Counted from the stretch's first letter, positions 17,501 to 26,389 are shown. The stretch is DNA of 64,000 nt from DAHUYF01 sp035623985 (GCA_035623985.1 DASPSJ010000095.1:1-64000); one strand, 5' to 3'. The notes: generated from the letters alone by a model not told the origin. Made by a program: numbers and translations.

Positions 17501-18136
17501 ATGGACGAGCAGGAGCGGCGCTGGGCGCTGATCGAGGCGGTGCTGCCGGACGTGCCGTTCGACGGCTGGAGCCGCGGCGCGATTGCCGCCGCCGCGCGGC
17601 GCCTCGGCTGGGACGAGGCCGCGCTCGCCGCGCTCTTTCCCGGCGGCCCGCGCGACGTCGTCGCCGGCTTCAGCCGCTGGGCCGATCAGCGGATGCTGGC
17701 GGCGCTCGCCGGGCAGGATGTCGAAGCGATGAAGCCGCACGAGCGCGTCGCCGCCGCCATCCGCGCGCGCCTGGCGGTGTTCGAGCCGCATCGCGAGGCG
17801 GTGCGCCGGGCGCTGGCGCTGCTGGCGCTGCCGCAGCATGCGCCGCTGGGATTGCGGCTGCTCTACGACACGGTCGACGCCGTTTGGCGCGCTGCCGGCG
17901 ACACCGCCAGCGATTTCAGCTTCTACACCAAGCGCGGCTTGCTGGCCGGCGTCTATGCCGCCACCACGCTTTATTGGCTTGAGGACCGCTCCCCCGGCAG
18001 CACCGAGACGCAAGCCTTTCTCGATCGCCGCCTGGACCATGTGATGGCGCTGCCCCGGCTCGGCGCGCGCTTGCGCCGGCGCCTCGACGGGCTGCCCAAT
18101 CCCTTCCGGCTGATGCGCATCGCGCGGCGGAGGTAG
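17501..18136 (+). CDS. COQ9 family ubiquinone-biosynthesis lipid-binding protein
   Basis: A 211-residue all-helical protein of the COQ9 family, which has a TetR-like fold and presents lipophilic ubiquinone precursors to COQ7-type hydroxylases. Seen: a TetR-like N-terminal part (GAIAAAARRLGWDEAALAAL, then FPGGPRDVVAGFSRWAD) and the conserved DTASDFSFYTKRGLLAGVYAAT segment followed by LYWLEDRSPG. The last residues are Arg-rich. Start ATG lies 4 bases after def, indicating translational coupling. Found mainly in alphaproteobacteria and mitochondria. Confidence 0.9.
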   Translation: MDEQERRWALIEAVLPDVPFDGWSRGAIAAAARRLGWDEAALAALFPGGPRDVVAGFSRWADQRMLAALAGQDVEAMKPHERVAAAIRARLAVFEPHREAVRRALALLALPQHAPLGLRLLYDTVDAVWRAAGDTASDFSFYTKRGLLAGVYAATTLYWLEDRSPGSTETQAFLDRRLDHVMALPRLGARLRRRLDGLPNPFRLMRIARRR

Positions 18137-18282
18137 CGCGGCCATCTGAAAGTGTCGCACGTGGCGGATTGGCAACGAGGGTTGAGGCCGGCCCTGCCTC
18201 CGTGGCGCGCCTCGCCCAGGACTCGGCGCTGATCTAACGGGCACCGAATGCTCTGCTAGGACGACCTTGATTACTACACAAC

Positions 18283-19629
18283 CTACCGACGGCGACGCGC
18301 CAGTTCCGCCATCGCTCTTCGCAAATTGCTCGTCGCCATTGCCGAATCACGCGGTGCGCGCTCGGGGGTCCATTCTGTAAGCGCTGCGCGATAGGCGGCG
18401 ATCGCTTTCTTGAGCCGGGCGGTGCCGCTCTCGCGCTCGCCGAGGGTCTCGAGCGCGGTGCCGAGATTGTTCTGCGTGGCGGCCCAATCGAGGGGCACGC
18501 GCTCGCGGGTCAATTCCGTGAGCGCTGCGCGATAGGCGGCGACCGCTTCCTCAAGCCGGGCGGTGCCGCTCTCGCGCCCGCCGAGGGTCTGGAGCGCGAT
18601 GCCGAGATTGTTCTGCGTGGCGGCCCAATCGAGGGGCACGCGCTCGCGGGTCCTTTCCGTGAGCGCTGCGCGATAGGCGGCGACCGCTTCCTCGAGCCGG
18701 GCGGTGCCGCTCTCGCGCTGACCGAGAGCGCTGAGCGCGATGCCGAGATTGTTCTGCGTGGTGGCCCAATCGAGGGGCACGCGCTCGCGGGTCCTTTCCG
18801 TGAGCGCTGCGCGATAGGTGGCGACCGCCTCCTCAAGCCGGGCGGTGCCGCTCTCGCGCTCGCCGAGGGTCTGGAGCGCGCTGCCGAGATTGTTCTGCGT
18901 GGTGGCCCAATCGAGGGGCACGCGCTCGCGGGTCCTTTCCATGAGCGCTGCGCGATAGACGGCGACCGCTCCCTCGAGCCGGGTGGTGCCGCTCTCGCGC
19001 TCGCCGAGGGTCTGGAGCGCGCTGCCGAGATTGTTCTGCGTCATGGCCCAATCGAGGGGCACGCGCTCGCGGGTCCTTTCCATGAGCGCTGCGCGATAGA
19101 CGGCGACCGCTTCCTCGAGCCGGGCGGTGCCGCTCTCGCGCCAGCCGAGGGTCTGGAGCGCGTTGCCGAGATTGTTCTGCGTGGCGGCCCAATCGAGGGG
19201 CACGCGCTCGCGGGTCCTTTCCATGAGCGCTGCGCGAAAGGCGGCGACCGCTTCCTCGAGCCGGGCGGTGCCGCTCTCGCGCTGACCGAGAGTGCTGAGC
19301 GCGAGGCCGAGATTGTGCTGCAAGTCTGCCCATTCCAGCGGCATATCGGTGCGAGACACGCTCTGAAGGCCGTTGCGGAGTACATTGATGCTCTCTATCA
19401 AAGCGCTCGATTCGGGCCACCTATTCCCAAGCTTCGCCAGCGCCTCGCCAAGTCGGGCAACAACGCGATATCTATCCTGATCTTTCAAGCCTATGGCGCG
19501 CGCCAGAAGTCGAAAGCGCTCCACGGCTTGTTCGAGAGGCCGAGAGTCGGGACTGTACTTGCCGTAATCGAGGGCGGCATTCGCCGCCTCTTCGAGCAGC
19601 TTCGGGTCGATGGCGGAAGGCTCTCTCAT
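18283..19629 (-). CDS. Tetratricopeptide-repeat protein paired with SIR2-like gene
   Basis: A 448-residue protein built from an N-terminal helical region of about 100 residues and seven 47-residue TPR-type repeats, each with the pattern TQNNLG.AL.TLGERESGTA followed by RLEEAVA.YRAAL, plus a terminal partial unit ending in an Arg run. The repeats are nearly identical, which is unusual for a folded scaffold of any age. It has no signal peptide or enzymatic domain. The start ATG overlaps the stop of the upstream SIR2-like gene by four bases (ATGA), so the two are translationally coupled. Likely role: protein-binding sensor or scaffold for the SIR2 effector (inference). Confidence 0.85.
   Translation of the reverse strand: MREPSAIDPKLLEEAANAALDYGKYSPDSRPLEQAVERFRLLARAIGLKDQDRYRVVARLGEALAKLGNRWPESSALIESINVLRNGLQSVSRTDMPLEWADLQHNLGLALSTLGQRESGTARLEEAVAAFRAALMERTRERVPLDWAATQNNLGNALQTLGWRESGTARLEEAVAVYRAALMERTRERVPLDWAMTQNNLGSALQTLGERESGTTRLEGAVAVYRAALMERTRERVPLDWATTQNNLGSALQTLGERESGTARLEEAVATYRAALTERTRERVPLDWATTQNNLGIALSALGQRESGTARLEEAVAAYRAALTERTRERVPLDWAATQNNLGIALQTLGGRESGTARLEEAVAAYRAALTELTRERVPLDWAATQNNLGTALETLGERESGTARLKKAIAAYRAALTEWTPERAPRDSAMATSNLRRAMAELARRRR
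18345..19331. repeat. Seven tandem 141-bp coding repeats
   Basis: Direct repeats with an exact 141-bp period; the shared sequence GGTGCCGCTCTCGCG occurs at 18421, 18562, 18703, 18844, 18985 (GGTGGTGCC variant just before), 19126 and 19267. They encode the TPR units of the overlapping gene. Copies differ at only a handful of bases, implying recent expansion or gene conversion and likely copy-number variation between strains. Confidence 0.9.
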
Positions 19630-20834
19630 CTCTCCAGCGCCTTCTCCGCCAATCGATAAGCTTCGGCATATTTTCCGGCAAGCCGCATCTCGCGAATTTC
19701 CGCGATGACGTCATCGGTTGTACGGGCGGCATTGGCGAGCGTTTCGCTCAGGAACGAAAAACGCGCCTTCGCGCTGTTGATCTCGGAGCGGATATCGGTG
19801 TTCGTCACGCGAGAGCCCTCGACGTCTTCGATAACCCGTTTCACCGATCTCAACGGGTCCAAAAGCGCTGTCGGTGCACCGACGCCAAGTGCCCGGCATA
19901 GTTCAAGAAAAAAGACGTCCGAATCCTGCCCGATGAGAAGGCCGCCGTTTCGCGAGGTGCCCAGAAACCGTTTCGCCTTCTCGGGCAACCTCTTCGGATC
20001 GACAGAGTGTTGCACCCAAAACAGGTTCTTGTCGCGGTAAACCTCGGCCGCTTGAATCAGCAAGTCCATCACGCCCTCCTCGCGGCCGCCATAGCCGACA
20101 ACCACGAAGGTCGTCGCATGCTGCAGCAATTTCTGGACGGCGGCCGAGGCCTGGGGATTCTGCCAAACCTCCTTCACATCTTCAGGCCGGTTGCGCAGCA
20201 GATAGGTATGCCGCGACCCGTGCAACTCAACGAGTTGGGCATGTTGCGGCGCTCCTGCAATGCGATTGAGCGAGTCGACGCCGTCGCAAACGACCGGCAG
20301 AAGCCCGGCGCGAACCATGCCCGACAACACCAACTGGTCGAAATTCGTGGTCAGGACCGTCGAGACGAATCCGCGCGACGCCAGCTCGCCCAGGCACAGA
20401 TGCGCCCAGTTGATGGCGCCTTTGGTATCTCCAACGATTTTGCCGAAAAGCGAGCGCGTATCGTCCGGGGTCGCGTAATGTCGTCGGAACATCTCATCGT
20501 AAACACGGTACCAGTCGATCTTTTCATCAGACTGGTCCGCCAGAGGAAGCCCTCCGCCCGCATCCGTCAGGTATTTCCGTCCTACCAGGCTGCGATACGC
20601 GACGACGCAATCGTCCTTGTCCGAACAACAGCCGAACCGGCGCCCGACTTCACGGGTCGTGAGCCGCGCGATCTCGACCGCCGCGGGAATGCCGGCGGTA
20701 ACCGAGCAGCCTGCGCCAATAAAAAAGATCACTTTCCCGAGGGCGCCGTCGCGGGGTCCAGCGAATCGCATTTTTTCCGCGATCTCGTTTGCCGATTCGA
20801 CAAGACGCGGCTCGGGCGGATCACCAATGGGCAT
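19626..20834 (-). CDS. SIR2-like NADase/deacetylase domain protein, candidate defence effector
   Basis: A 402-residue protein with a SIR2-type Rossmann domain. Seen: VIFFIGAGCSVTAGIP with GAGCS at 40-44; TTNFD at 162-166; VELHGS with the catalytic-type His205; VVVGYGGREEG at 245-254. In bacterial immunity such domains usually hydrolyse NAD+ on phage detection. The zinc ribbon of classical sirtuins is not evident. A helical tail (340-402) ends in a TPR-like LAGKYAEAYRLAEKALER. It is upstream of and overlaps the TPR gene. The pair is visibly less GC-rich than the flanking coq9 and purK genes, suggesting acquisition. Start at ATG 20834; an in-frame upstream ATG at 20894 is less likely. Confidence 0.85.
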   Translation of the reverse strand: MPIGDPPEPRLVESANEIAEKMRFAGPRDGALGKVIFFIGAGCSVTAGIPAAVEIARLTTREVGRRFGCCSDKDDCVVAYRSLVGRKYLTDAGGGLPLADQSDEKIDWYRVYDEMFRRHYATPDDTRSLFGKIVGDTKGAINWAHLCLGELASRGFVSTVLTTNFDQLVLSGMVRAGLLPVVCDGVDSLNRIAGAPQHAQLVELHGSRHTYLLRNRPEDVKEVWQNPQASAAVQKLLQHATTFVVVGYGGREEGVMDLLIQAAEVYRDKNLFWVQHSVDPKRLPEKAKRFLGTSRNGGLLIGQDSDVFFLELCRALGVGAPTALLDPLRSVKRVIEDVEGSRVTNTDIRSEINSAKARFSFLSETLANAARTTDDVIAEIREMRLAGKYAEAYRLAEKALER

Positions 20835-21042
20835 CAGCGGCCTTGACCTGAGATGGAGTGACGGTTTCCCCAAGCGGCCGTCACATCCCCGCATTTACAC
20901 TCTAATCGAGAATTCAGGGAGGGGAAACTATCGCCCTTCAGGTCGAGGCGGGCCTAAGCCGGGGTCGACGCACCAGGGAGTTCTATTTTCGATCGTAGGT
21001 GCTCGGCTGGACGAGGTCTTGCCGTGCTTGGGAGCACGGACC

Positions 21043-22112
21043 CTAATTCCGCCGCGGCAGGAGCCGCGTCACATGGCCCATCTTGCGGCCGGGCACGGGC
21101 TTGCCCTTGCCGTAGAGATGCAGCCGGGCGGCGGGCTCGGCCAGCGCCTCGCGCCAGCCTTCGACCTCGGCGCCGATCAAATTCTTCATCACCGCGTCCG
21201 AATGCCGCTCCGGCGAGCCCAGCGGCAGGCCGCAGATCGCGCGCACCAATTGCTCGAACTGGCTGGTGGCGCAGGCATCGATCGTCCAATGCCCGGAATT
21301 GTGCGGCCGCGGCGCAAGCTCGTTGACCAGCACCTCGCCCGCCGCGGTCACGAACATCTCGACCGCGAGCAGCCCCACGAGGTCGAGCCGGTCGGCGACG
21401 TGGCGCGCGATCGCTTCGGCGCGCCTCGCCACCTCCGGCGCGATGCGCGCCGGCGCGATGGTGGTGTCGAGGATGTGATGCGCGTGCCGGTTCTCCACCG
21501 GCACATAGCTCGCCTGCTGGCCGTCGCCGCCGCGGGCGACGATCACCGAGATCTCGCAGGTGAAATCGACGAAGCTCTCGAGGATGCCGAGCTCGGCGCC
21601 CATCTCGCGCCAGGCGGCGAGGAGGTCGCTGTCGGGGCGGATCGCCACTTGCCCTTTGCCGTCATAGCCGCCGCGCACCGTCTTGAGCACCGCCTGCGGC
21701 CCGATGCCGCCCACCGCGCGCGCGAGGTCGTCGGCGCCGGCGACCGCGCGATAGGACGCGGTGGCGACGCCGATCGAGCGCAGGAAGTCCTTCTCCTTGA
21801 GCCGGTCCTGCGCGATGCGCAGCGCGTTGGGGCCGGGCCGCACCGGCCGCTTCTCGGCGAGGATTTCCGCGGTGTCCGCCGGCACGTTCTCGAACTCGAA
21901 AGTGACGACGTCGACCGCCTCGGCAAAACGCGCCAGCGCGGCGCGGTCGTCATACGCGGCGGTGGTGGCGAAGGCCGTCACCAGCTTCGCCGGGCTGTCG
22001 CGTTCGGGGCCGTAGACGTGGCAGCGATAGCCCAGCCTCGCCGCCGCCAGGGCGGTCATGCGGCCGAGCTGGCCGCCGCCGAGAATGCCGATCGTCGCTC
22101 CGGGCTCGATCA

Positions 22113-22113
<1 letters not shown>
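21043..22113 (-). CDS. purK: 5-(carboxyamino)imidazole ribonucleotide synthase
   Basis: A 356-residue ATP-grasp enzyme carboxylating AIR to N5-CAIR in purine synthesis. Seen: IGILGGGQLGRMTALAAARL at the start, TFEFENVPADT, the ATP-grasp block AVLKTVRGGYDGKGQ, and metal-binding VNELAPRPHNSGHWTIDAC. Complete and normal length. Its ATG overlaps the purE stop by one base (TGATG), so purE-purK form a coupled operon transcribed leftward. About 200 bases separate its end from the SIR2-like gene. Confidence 0.97.
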
Positions 22114-22604
<491 letters not shown>

Positions 22605-22767
22605 CGCGCTGTCGTCCTTCGCCGCGGAAAGCGCGCATTATAGGTAGGAGGGGGGTGAGGGCAAGCGACCGCCGCCGCCGGTAGTAGGTCAGTTTGAATT
22701 ATTGCGTTGGCGTAGGGCAAACACGATAGTCTGGTTGCCGCCGCTCCAAGGCGCCGTAGTCGCGCCC

Positions 22768-23011
22768 ATGGCAACAAAGCGCCTAAAACGCGCCCGCAAC
22801 ACCCTCGCCAAGCTCATTGGCGACATCGCGACCGGCCAAGTTGAGGATGCGGCGGCGAAGGCGCGCGATGCACCCGCCGTCGGGCTAGGCCGGCGCGGCG
22901 GCTTGAAAAGTAGAAAGGCCCGTGCGGCGAAACTGACTCGGGGAACGCCGTCGCTCCGCTCGTAAGATGGCCAAAGCCCGTTGGTCGAAGCGGACCCATC
23001 AGGAAACTTGA
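22768..23011 (+). pseudogene. Frameshifted small basic protein (ALGR.GGLKGGKARA family)
   Basis: Frame 1 from ATG 22768 gives TLAKLIGDIATGQVED and AVGLGRRGGLKSRKARAAKL, matching a common small bacterial family of unknown function that normally continues with a Lys/Ala-rich helix ending in KARW. Here frame 1 stops at 22965, while the expected ending (GERRRSARKMAKARW) is found in frame 2, closing at TGA 23009-23011. A single-base shift near 22937-22943, in ACTCGGGG, explains this. Either a decayed gene or a sequencing error in a G run. The remnant is lower in GC than the flanks. Confidence 0.65.
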
Positions 23012-23037
23012 CATAACCGCAAGTCGAATTGTATATT
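23008..23037 (+). promoter_or_regulatory. Near-consensus sigma-70 promoter of the toxin-antitoxin operon
   Basis: TTGACA at 23008-23013 and TATATT at 23032-23037 with an 18-base spacer; overlaps the last codons of the frameshifted gene. It points into the toxin-antitoxin pair. An AGGAGG ribosome-like site follows at 23047-23052. This is one of the clearest standard promoters in this GC-rich window and fits a recently acquired module. Confidence 0.7.
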
Positions 23038-23094
23038 CCGCCTCATTAGGAGGCCGAGATTGCAGGACTTTTGCCTTTGGCGACGGGAGCGGGA

Positions 23095-23403
23095 TTGAGG
23101 ATATCGCATTTTCAATCGGCCTTGGAGATGATCAAACGTCTGGCTGGGCGAAAAGGAACAGATTGGGAAATAAGTAATCATGCAATGGAAGAAATGAATA
23201 TCGACCAGATTGACTTATTGGATATAAGAAATTCTCTAATAAACGCAAGTAGCGCGAAAGAGCAAGATCATGATGGCTCGATTGTTTATGCGGTAACTGG
23301 AAAAGATACGAATGATAGAACGATATGTGCAGTCGTCGAGATCGAGGAAGAGCCGGCGGGGATCTTCGTGATTACAGTATGGAGGGTAGGTGGCAGGAGG
23401 TGA
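23095..23403 (+). CDS. Small toxin-like protein (DUF4258/MqsR-like) of a type II toxin-antitoxin pair
   Basis: About 102 residues: WEISNHAMEEMNIDQIDLLD resembles the H-x3-RM start of DUF4258/MqsR-type RNase toxins, and IVYAVTGKDTNDRTICAVVEI with FVITVWR is the central beta-sheet. The gene is markedly AT-rich for this genome. Start is uncertain: TTG 23095 has GGGAG five bases upstream; TTG 23071 lies farther from AGGAGG; ATG 23128 has a poor site. It is followed 2 bases later by a helix-turn-helix gene, the classic toxin-then-antitoxin order of mqsRA. An RNase role is inference. Confidence 0.65.
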   Translation: MRISHFQSALEMIKRLAGRKGTDWEISNHAMEEMNIDQIDLLDIRNSLINASSAKEQDHDGSIVYAVTGKDTNDRTICAVVEIEEEPAGIFVITVWRVGGRR

Positions 23404-23405
23404 CG

Positions 23406-23966
23406 ATGGATCGCCAGGAATGCGAACACCGCGCGCGAGACGCGATAACGAAAGAGACCCTTCACGTTCATCGTGAAGAGCTTCTCGGCATTCCGGTCAC
23501 CCTTGTGGATGCTGTGGAGATAAAAAAATGCGGCCTTTGCAATCAGGTGATTTCGAAGAAAATCCCCGATCTGCAAAATCTAATCGCCGCCATGGCACTC
23601 GTGCGGGTGACCGACCCACGAAGGCTCGGGGCGGATGACATACGGTTCCTGCGCAAGGCGCTGAATTGGACAGCCAAAAAACTCGCCGACCGGCTTGAGG
23701 TCGCGGAGGGAACGGTGTCGCGTTGGGAAAACGGAAAAGAACCGATCGGGGGCGCAAACGAAAAGATTTTGCGGCTCATCGCAGGGACTGAAATGGCAAG
23801 CTCTGCGCCGGCCATCGATTTTTCGGCGGAAGCAATCGCCAACATGAAAATCGAAGACGTTCGCTCCGCTGAAGACATGCATCCGATGTGCTTTGAGAGA
23901 GTGAGGTTCAAGCGGCCAAGCCATCGGACAGAGGATCAGTGGGATACTCGGAAAGAGGCTGCTTAG
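23406..23966 (+). CDS. Helix-turn-helix antitoxin-like regulator (MqsA-like)
   Basis: A 186-residue protein. The N-terminal part carries Cys6, His8 and a CGLC pair at about residues 44-47, suggestive of the YgiT/MqsA zinc domain. The XRE/HTH_3 domain reads DDIRFLRKALNWTAKKLADR, then LEVAEGTVSRWENGKEP, characteristic of MqsA-like antitoxins. A roughly 55-residue C-terminal tail has no recognised features. ATG at 23406 follows GCAGGAGGTGACG. As in other type II modules it should bind the toxin and repress the operon promoter. Classification rests on gene order and HTH similarity. Confidence 0.75.
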   Translation: MDRQECEHRARDAITKETLHVHREELLGIPVTLVDAVEIKKCGLCNQVISKKIPDLQNLIAAMALVRVTDPRRLGADDIRFLRKALNWTAKKLADRLEVAEGTVSRWENGKEPIGGANEKILRLIAGTEMASSAPAIDFSAEAIANMKIEDVRSAEDMHPMCFERVRFKRPSHRTEDQWDTRKEAA

Positions 23967-24157
23967 CCGCCAACTCTGACTGGACTGCGGCCCCAGAGTG
24001 AAAATCTCGGGCCGTTCCGGACGGCGAGGAGGCCGGTCATTCAAGCTGGCCCACGACCCCGCCGCCGGCGGCGCCGGCGCCCGTGGCGTTGCGCCACCGG
24101 CGATTTCTGGCATAATCGCCCCCGTTTCGCGATTCGAAGGCGGCGTATCTCGGAGCC

Positions 24158-24901
24158 ATGGAAATCCGCGACACCAAGCCGGTCCTCGGCGCCGGCGCCA
24201 GCCGCAAGGTGCAGGCGCGGCGGGCGGTCGGGGAAAGCAGCGCCGCGGCGCCGGCGGAACCGACCGATATCCTCGATCTTGCCGGCCTCGGCGAGGCCGA
24301 GCTCACGCCGAAGCTGCGCCAGGCGATCACCGGCCTGATGGCCGAGGTCGAGGCGCTGCGCCGCGAGCTCGGCGAGGCGCGCCAGCGCATCGGCTATCTC
24401 GAGCGGCTCGCCGACGAAGACCCGCTGATGCCGATCGCCAACCGCCGCGCCTTCGTGCGCGAGCTGACGCGCATGATGTCCTTTGCCCAGCGCTACGGCA
24501 CGCCGGCGAGCATCGTCTATATCGACATCAACGACCTCAAATGGATCAACGACCGCAACAGCCACGCCGCCGGCGACGCGGCGCTGATGCAGGTGGCGCG
24601 CGTGCTGCTCGACAACGTCCGCAACACCGACGTGGTGGGCCGGTTGGGCGGCGACGAGCTGGGCGTGCTGCTGGTGCAGGCCGATCAGCCGCTCGCCGAG
24701 CAGAAGGCGGCGCAGCTCGCGGCCGCGGTGGCGGCGGCGCCGCTGCTGTGGCAAGGCGACGAGATCCCGCTCAGCATCTCCTATGGCGTCTATTCCTTCA
24801 GCGGCGGCGAGAACGCCGGCGACGCGCTCGACGCCGCCGACCGCGCCATGTACCAGGCCAAGCGCCAGCGCGGCGGCACGCCCGGCCCGGTCCGGGCCTA
24901 G
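24158..24901 (+). CDS. Diguanylate cyclase (GGDEF domain, GGDEL variant)
   Basis: A 247-residue cytoplasmic protein. Residues 1-70 are low-complexity, then a short coiled coil (LMAEVEALRRELGEARQRI) feeds into a GGDEF domain with DPLMPIANRR, YIDINDLKWINDRNSHAAGD and RLGGDELGVLL. GGDEL is a functional variant of the signature, and an inhibitory RxxD site (RNTD) lies five residues before it, so it should make cyclic di-GMP with product inhibition. Ends with ISYGVYSF and AADRAMYQAKR, both typical. No membrane or known sensor domain. Stands alone between the toxin-antitoxin pair and a DUF465 gene. Confidence 0.92.
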   Translation: MEIRDTKPVLGAGASRKVQARRAVGESSAAAPAEPTDILDLAGLGEAELTPKLRQAITGLMAEVEALRRELGEARQRIGYLERLADEDPLMPIANRRAFVRELTRMMSFAQRYGTPASIVYIDINDLKWINDRNSHAAGDAALMQVARVLLDNVRNTDVVGRLGGDELGVLLVQADQPLAEQKAAQLAAAVAAAPLLWQGDEIPLSISYGVYSFSGGENAGDALDAADRAMYQAKRQRGGTPGPVRA

Positions 24902-24985
24902 AAAAGCGGGACTCGCCCGTGGCCGGGAGGGAGCGGCGGCGGGCGGCATGAGGCCGCCGAGACCGGCCCTTTGCGGAACAGGGCG

Positions 24986-25189
24986 CTAGGCGATGATGTC
25001 GGGCAGGAGTTGGCTCTCGAGCTTGGCGATCAGATCCTTGAGCGCGAGCTTGCGCTTCTTCAGGCGCTGGACATGCACCGGGTTGAAGACGCCCTGATCG
25101 CCCAGGCGCGCGATCGCCTCGTCGAGATCGCGATGCTCGCTCTTGAGGGCCTCGATCCTGGCCTTGATGGCTTCGATGTCGAGATCCAT
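24986..25189 (-). CDS. DUF465 (YdcH-like) small coiled-coil protein
   Basis: A 67-residue helical hairpin: IKARIEALKSEHRDLDEAIA followed by RLKKRKLALKDLIAKLES, the standard DUF465 pattern. Function unknown; widespread in proteobacteria. A second member is encoded at 28432. Divergent from phosphofructokinase. Confidence 0.88.
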   Translation of the reverse strand: MDLDIEAIKARIEALKSEHRDLDEAIARLGDQGVFNPVHVQRLKKRKLALKDLIAKLESQLLPDIIA

Positions 25190-25297
25190 GACCGGAATGA
25201 TCGCCCTGCCGGTTGACGGCCAATACTATAGCAAACCCCGGGGCGGAAGGTGAGCGGGGCTGACGGCATTAACCAATCCCCGGCAGGGAGAGCCCCT

Positions 25298-26389
25298 ATG
25301 GCGCTTGCGCCCAAGACCATCGGCCTTCTCACCAGCGGCGGCGATTGCGCCGGGCTCAACGCCGCCATCCGCGCCGTGGTCAGCCGCGCCATCCAGGGCT
25401 ATGGCTGGCGCGTGCTCGGCATCCGCCATGGCACCATGGGGCTGCTGCGCCGGCCCCTGGAGTTCGAGGCGCTCGAGTTGCGCATTGCCACCGGCAATGT
25501 CCTGCGGCTGGGCGGCACGCTCCTCGGCACCACCAATCGCGGCAATCCCTTTGCCTTTCCCATGCCCGACGGCAGCCTGAGCGACCGGTCGCAAGAGGCC
25601 ATCGCGGGATTGTGCGAGCTCGGCATCGATACGCTCATCGGCATCGGCGGCGACGGCAGCTTCGCCATTCTGCGCCGCCTGGCGCAGCAAGGCGGCATCA
25701 AGCTCGTCGGCATCCCCAAGACCATCGACAACGATGTCGGCGTCACCGAGAACTCGATCGGCTACCACACCGCCGTCATGGTCGCCACCGAGGCGCTCGA
25801 CCGGCTGCAGCCGACGGCGGCAAGCCACGACCGCGTCATGATCCTCGAGGTGATGGGGCGCGATGCCGGCCATATCGCGCTTGCCGCGGGCATCGCCGGC
25901 GGCGCCGACGTCATCCTCATTCCCGAGATTCCCTACACCATCGAGGAAGTGGCGGCGCATATCGCGGAAGTGCGCCGGAACGGGCGCAACTTCGCCCTCG
26001 TCGTCGTCGCCGAGGCGGTGAAGGACCGCGCCGGCCAGCGCGTGCAGCGCCGCCATTCCGGCGGCGGCGTCACCTATGGCGGCATCGGCCAACGCCTCGG
26101 CGACAGCTTGGCGCGCCTCACCGGCGCCGAGACGCGCGTCACCGTGCTGGGCCATGTGCAGCGCGGCGGCCAGCCGACCTGGAGCGACCGCATGATCGCC
26201 TCGGCCTTCGGCGTCCACGCCGTCGATCTCATCGCCGCCGGCAAATACGATCGCATGGTGGCGTGGCAGAACCGCACCGTCGTCGACGTGCCCCTGGGCG
26301 AGGCGGTGGCGGCGCCGCAGCAGGTCGATCCCGACGGCGCGCTGGTGCGCACGGCGCGCGGACTCGGTATTAGTCTCGGCGATGGCTGA
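25298..26389 (+). CDS. 6-phosphofructokinase (group III-like)
   Basis: A 363-residue PfkA-family enzyme phosphorylating fructose-6-phosphate. Seen: IGLLTSGGDCAGLNAAIRAV, the phosphoryl-donor motif GIGGDGSF, substrate loop PKTIDNDV, EVMGRDAGHIA and the C-terminal LGHVQRGGQPTWSDRM. The donor-determining residues are mixed: Gly in GGDGS (ATP type) with Lys in PKTIDND (seen in PPi enzymes and in some ATP enzymes), so donor is probably ATP but not certain. ATG 25298 follows GGCAGGGAGAG; an upstream in-frame ATG lacks homology. It overlaps the next gene by 8 bases. Confidence 0.93.
   Translation: MALAPKTIGLLTSGGDCAGLNAAIRAVVSRAIQGYGWRVLGIRHGTMGLLRRPLEFEALELRIATGNVLRLGGTLLGTTNRGNPFAFPMPDGSLSDRSQEAIAGLCELGIDTLIGIGGDGSFAILRRLAQQGGIKLVGIPKTIDNDVGVTENSIGYHTAVMVATEALDRLQPTAASHDRVMILEVMGRDAGHIALAAGIAGGADVILIPEIPYTIEEVAAHIAEVRRNGRNFALVVVAEAVKDRAGQRVQRRHSGGGVTYGGIGQRLGDSLARLTGAETRVTVLGHVQRGGQPTWSDRMIASAFGVHAVDLIAAGKYDRMVAWQNRTVVDVPLGEAVAAPQQVDPDGALVRTARGLGISLGDG

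Noticed and set aside
18345..19331. Tandem 141-bp repeats as a CRISPR-like or satellite array
   Set aside because: There are no unique spacers; the period is a multiple of three and the repeats encode TPR units in a normal gene.
24158..24901. GGDEL as a sign of an inactive GGDEF domain
   Set aside because: Leu at the last position is tolerated in active cyclases, and the metal/substrate residues and RxxD site are present.
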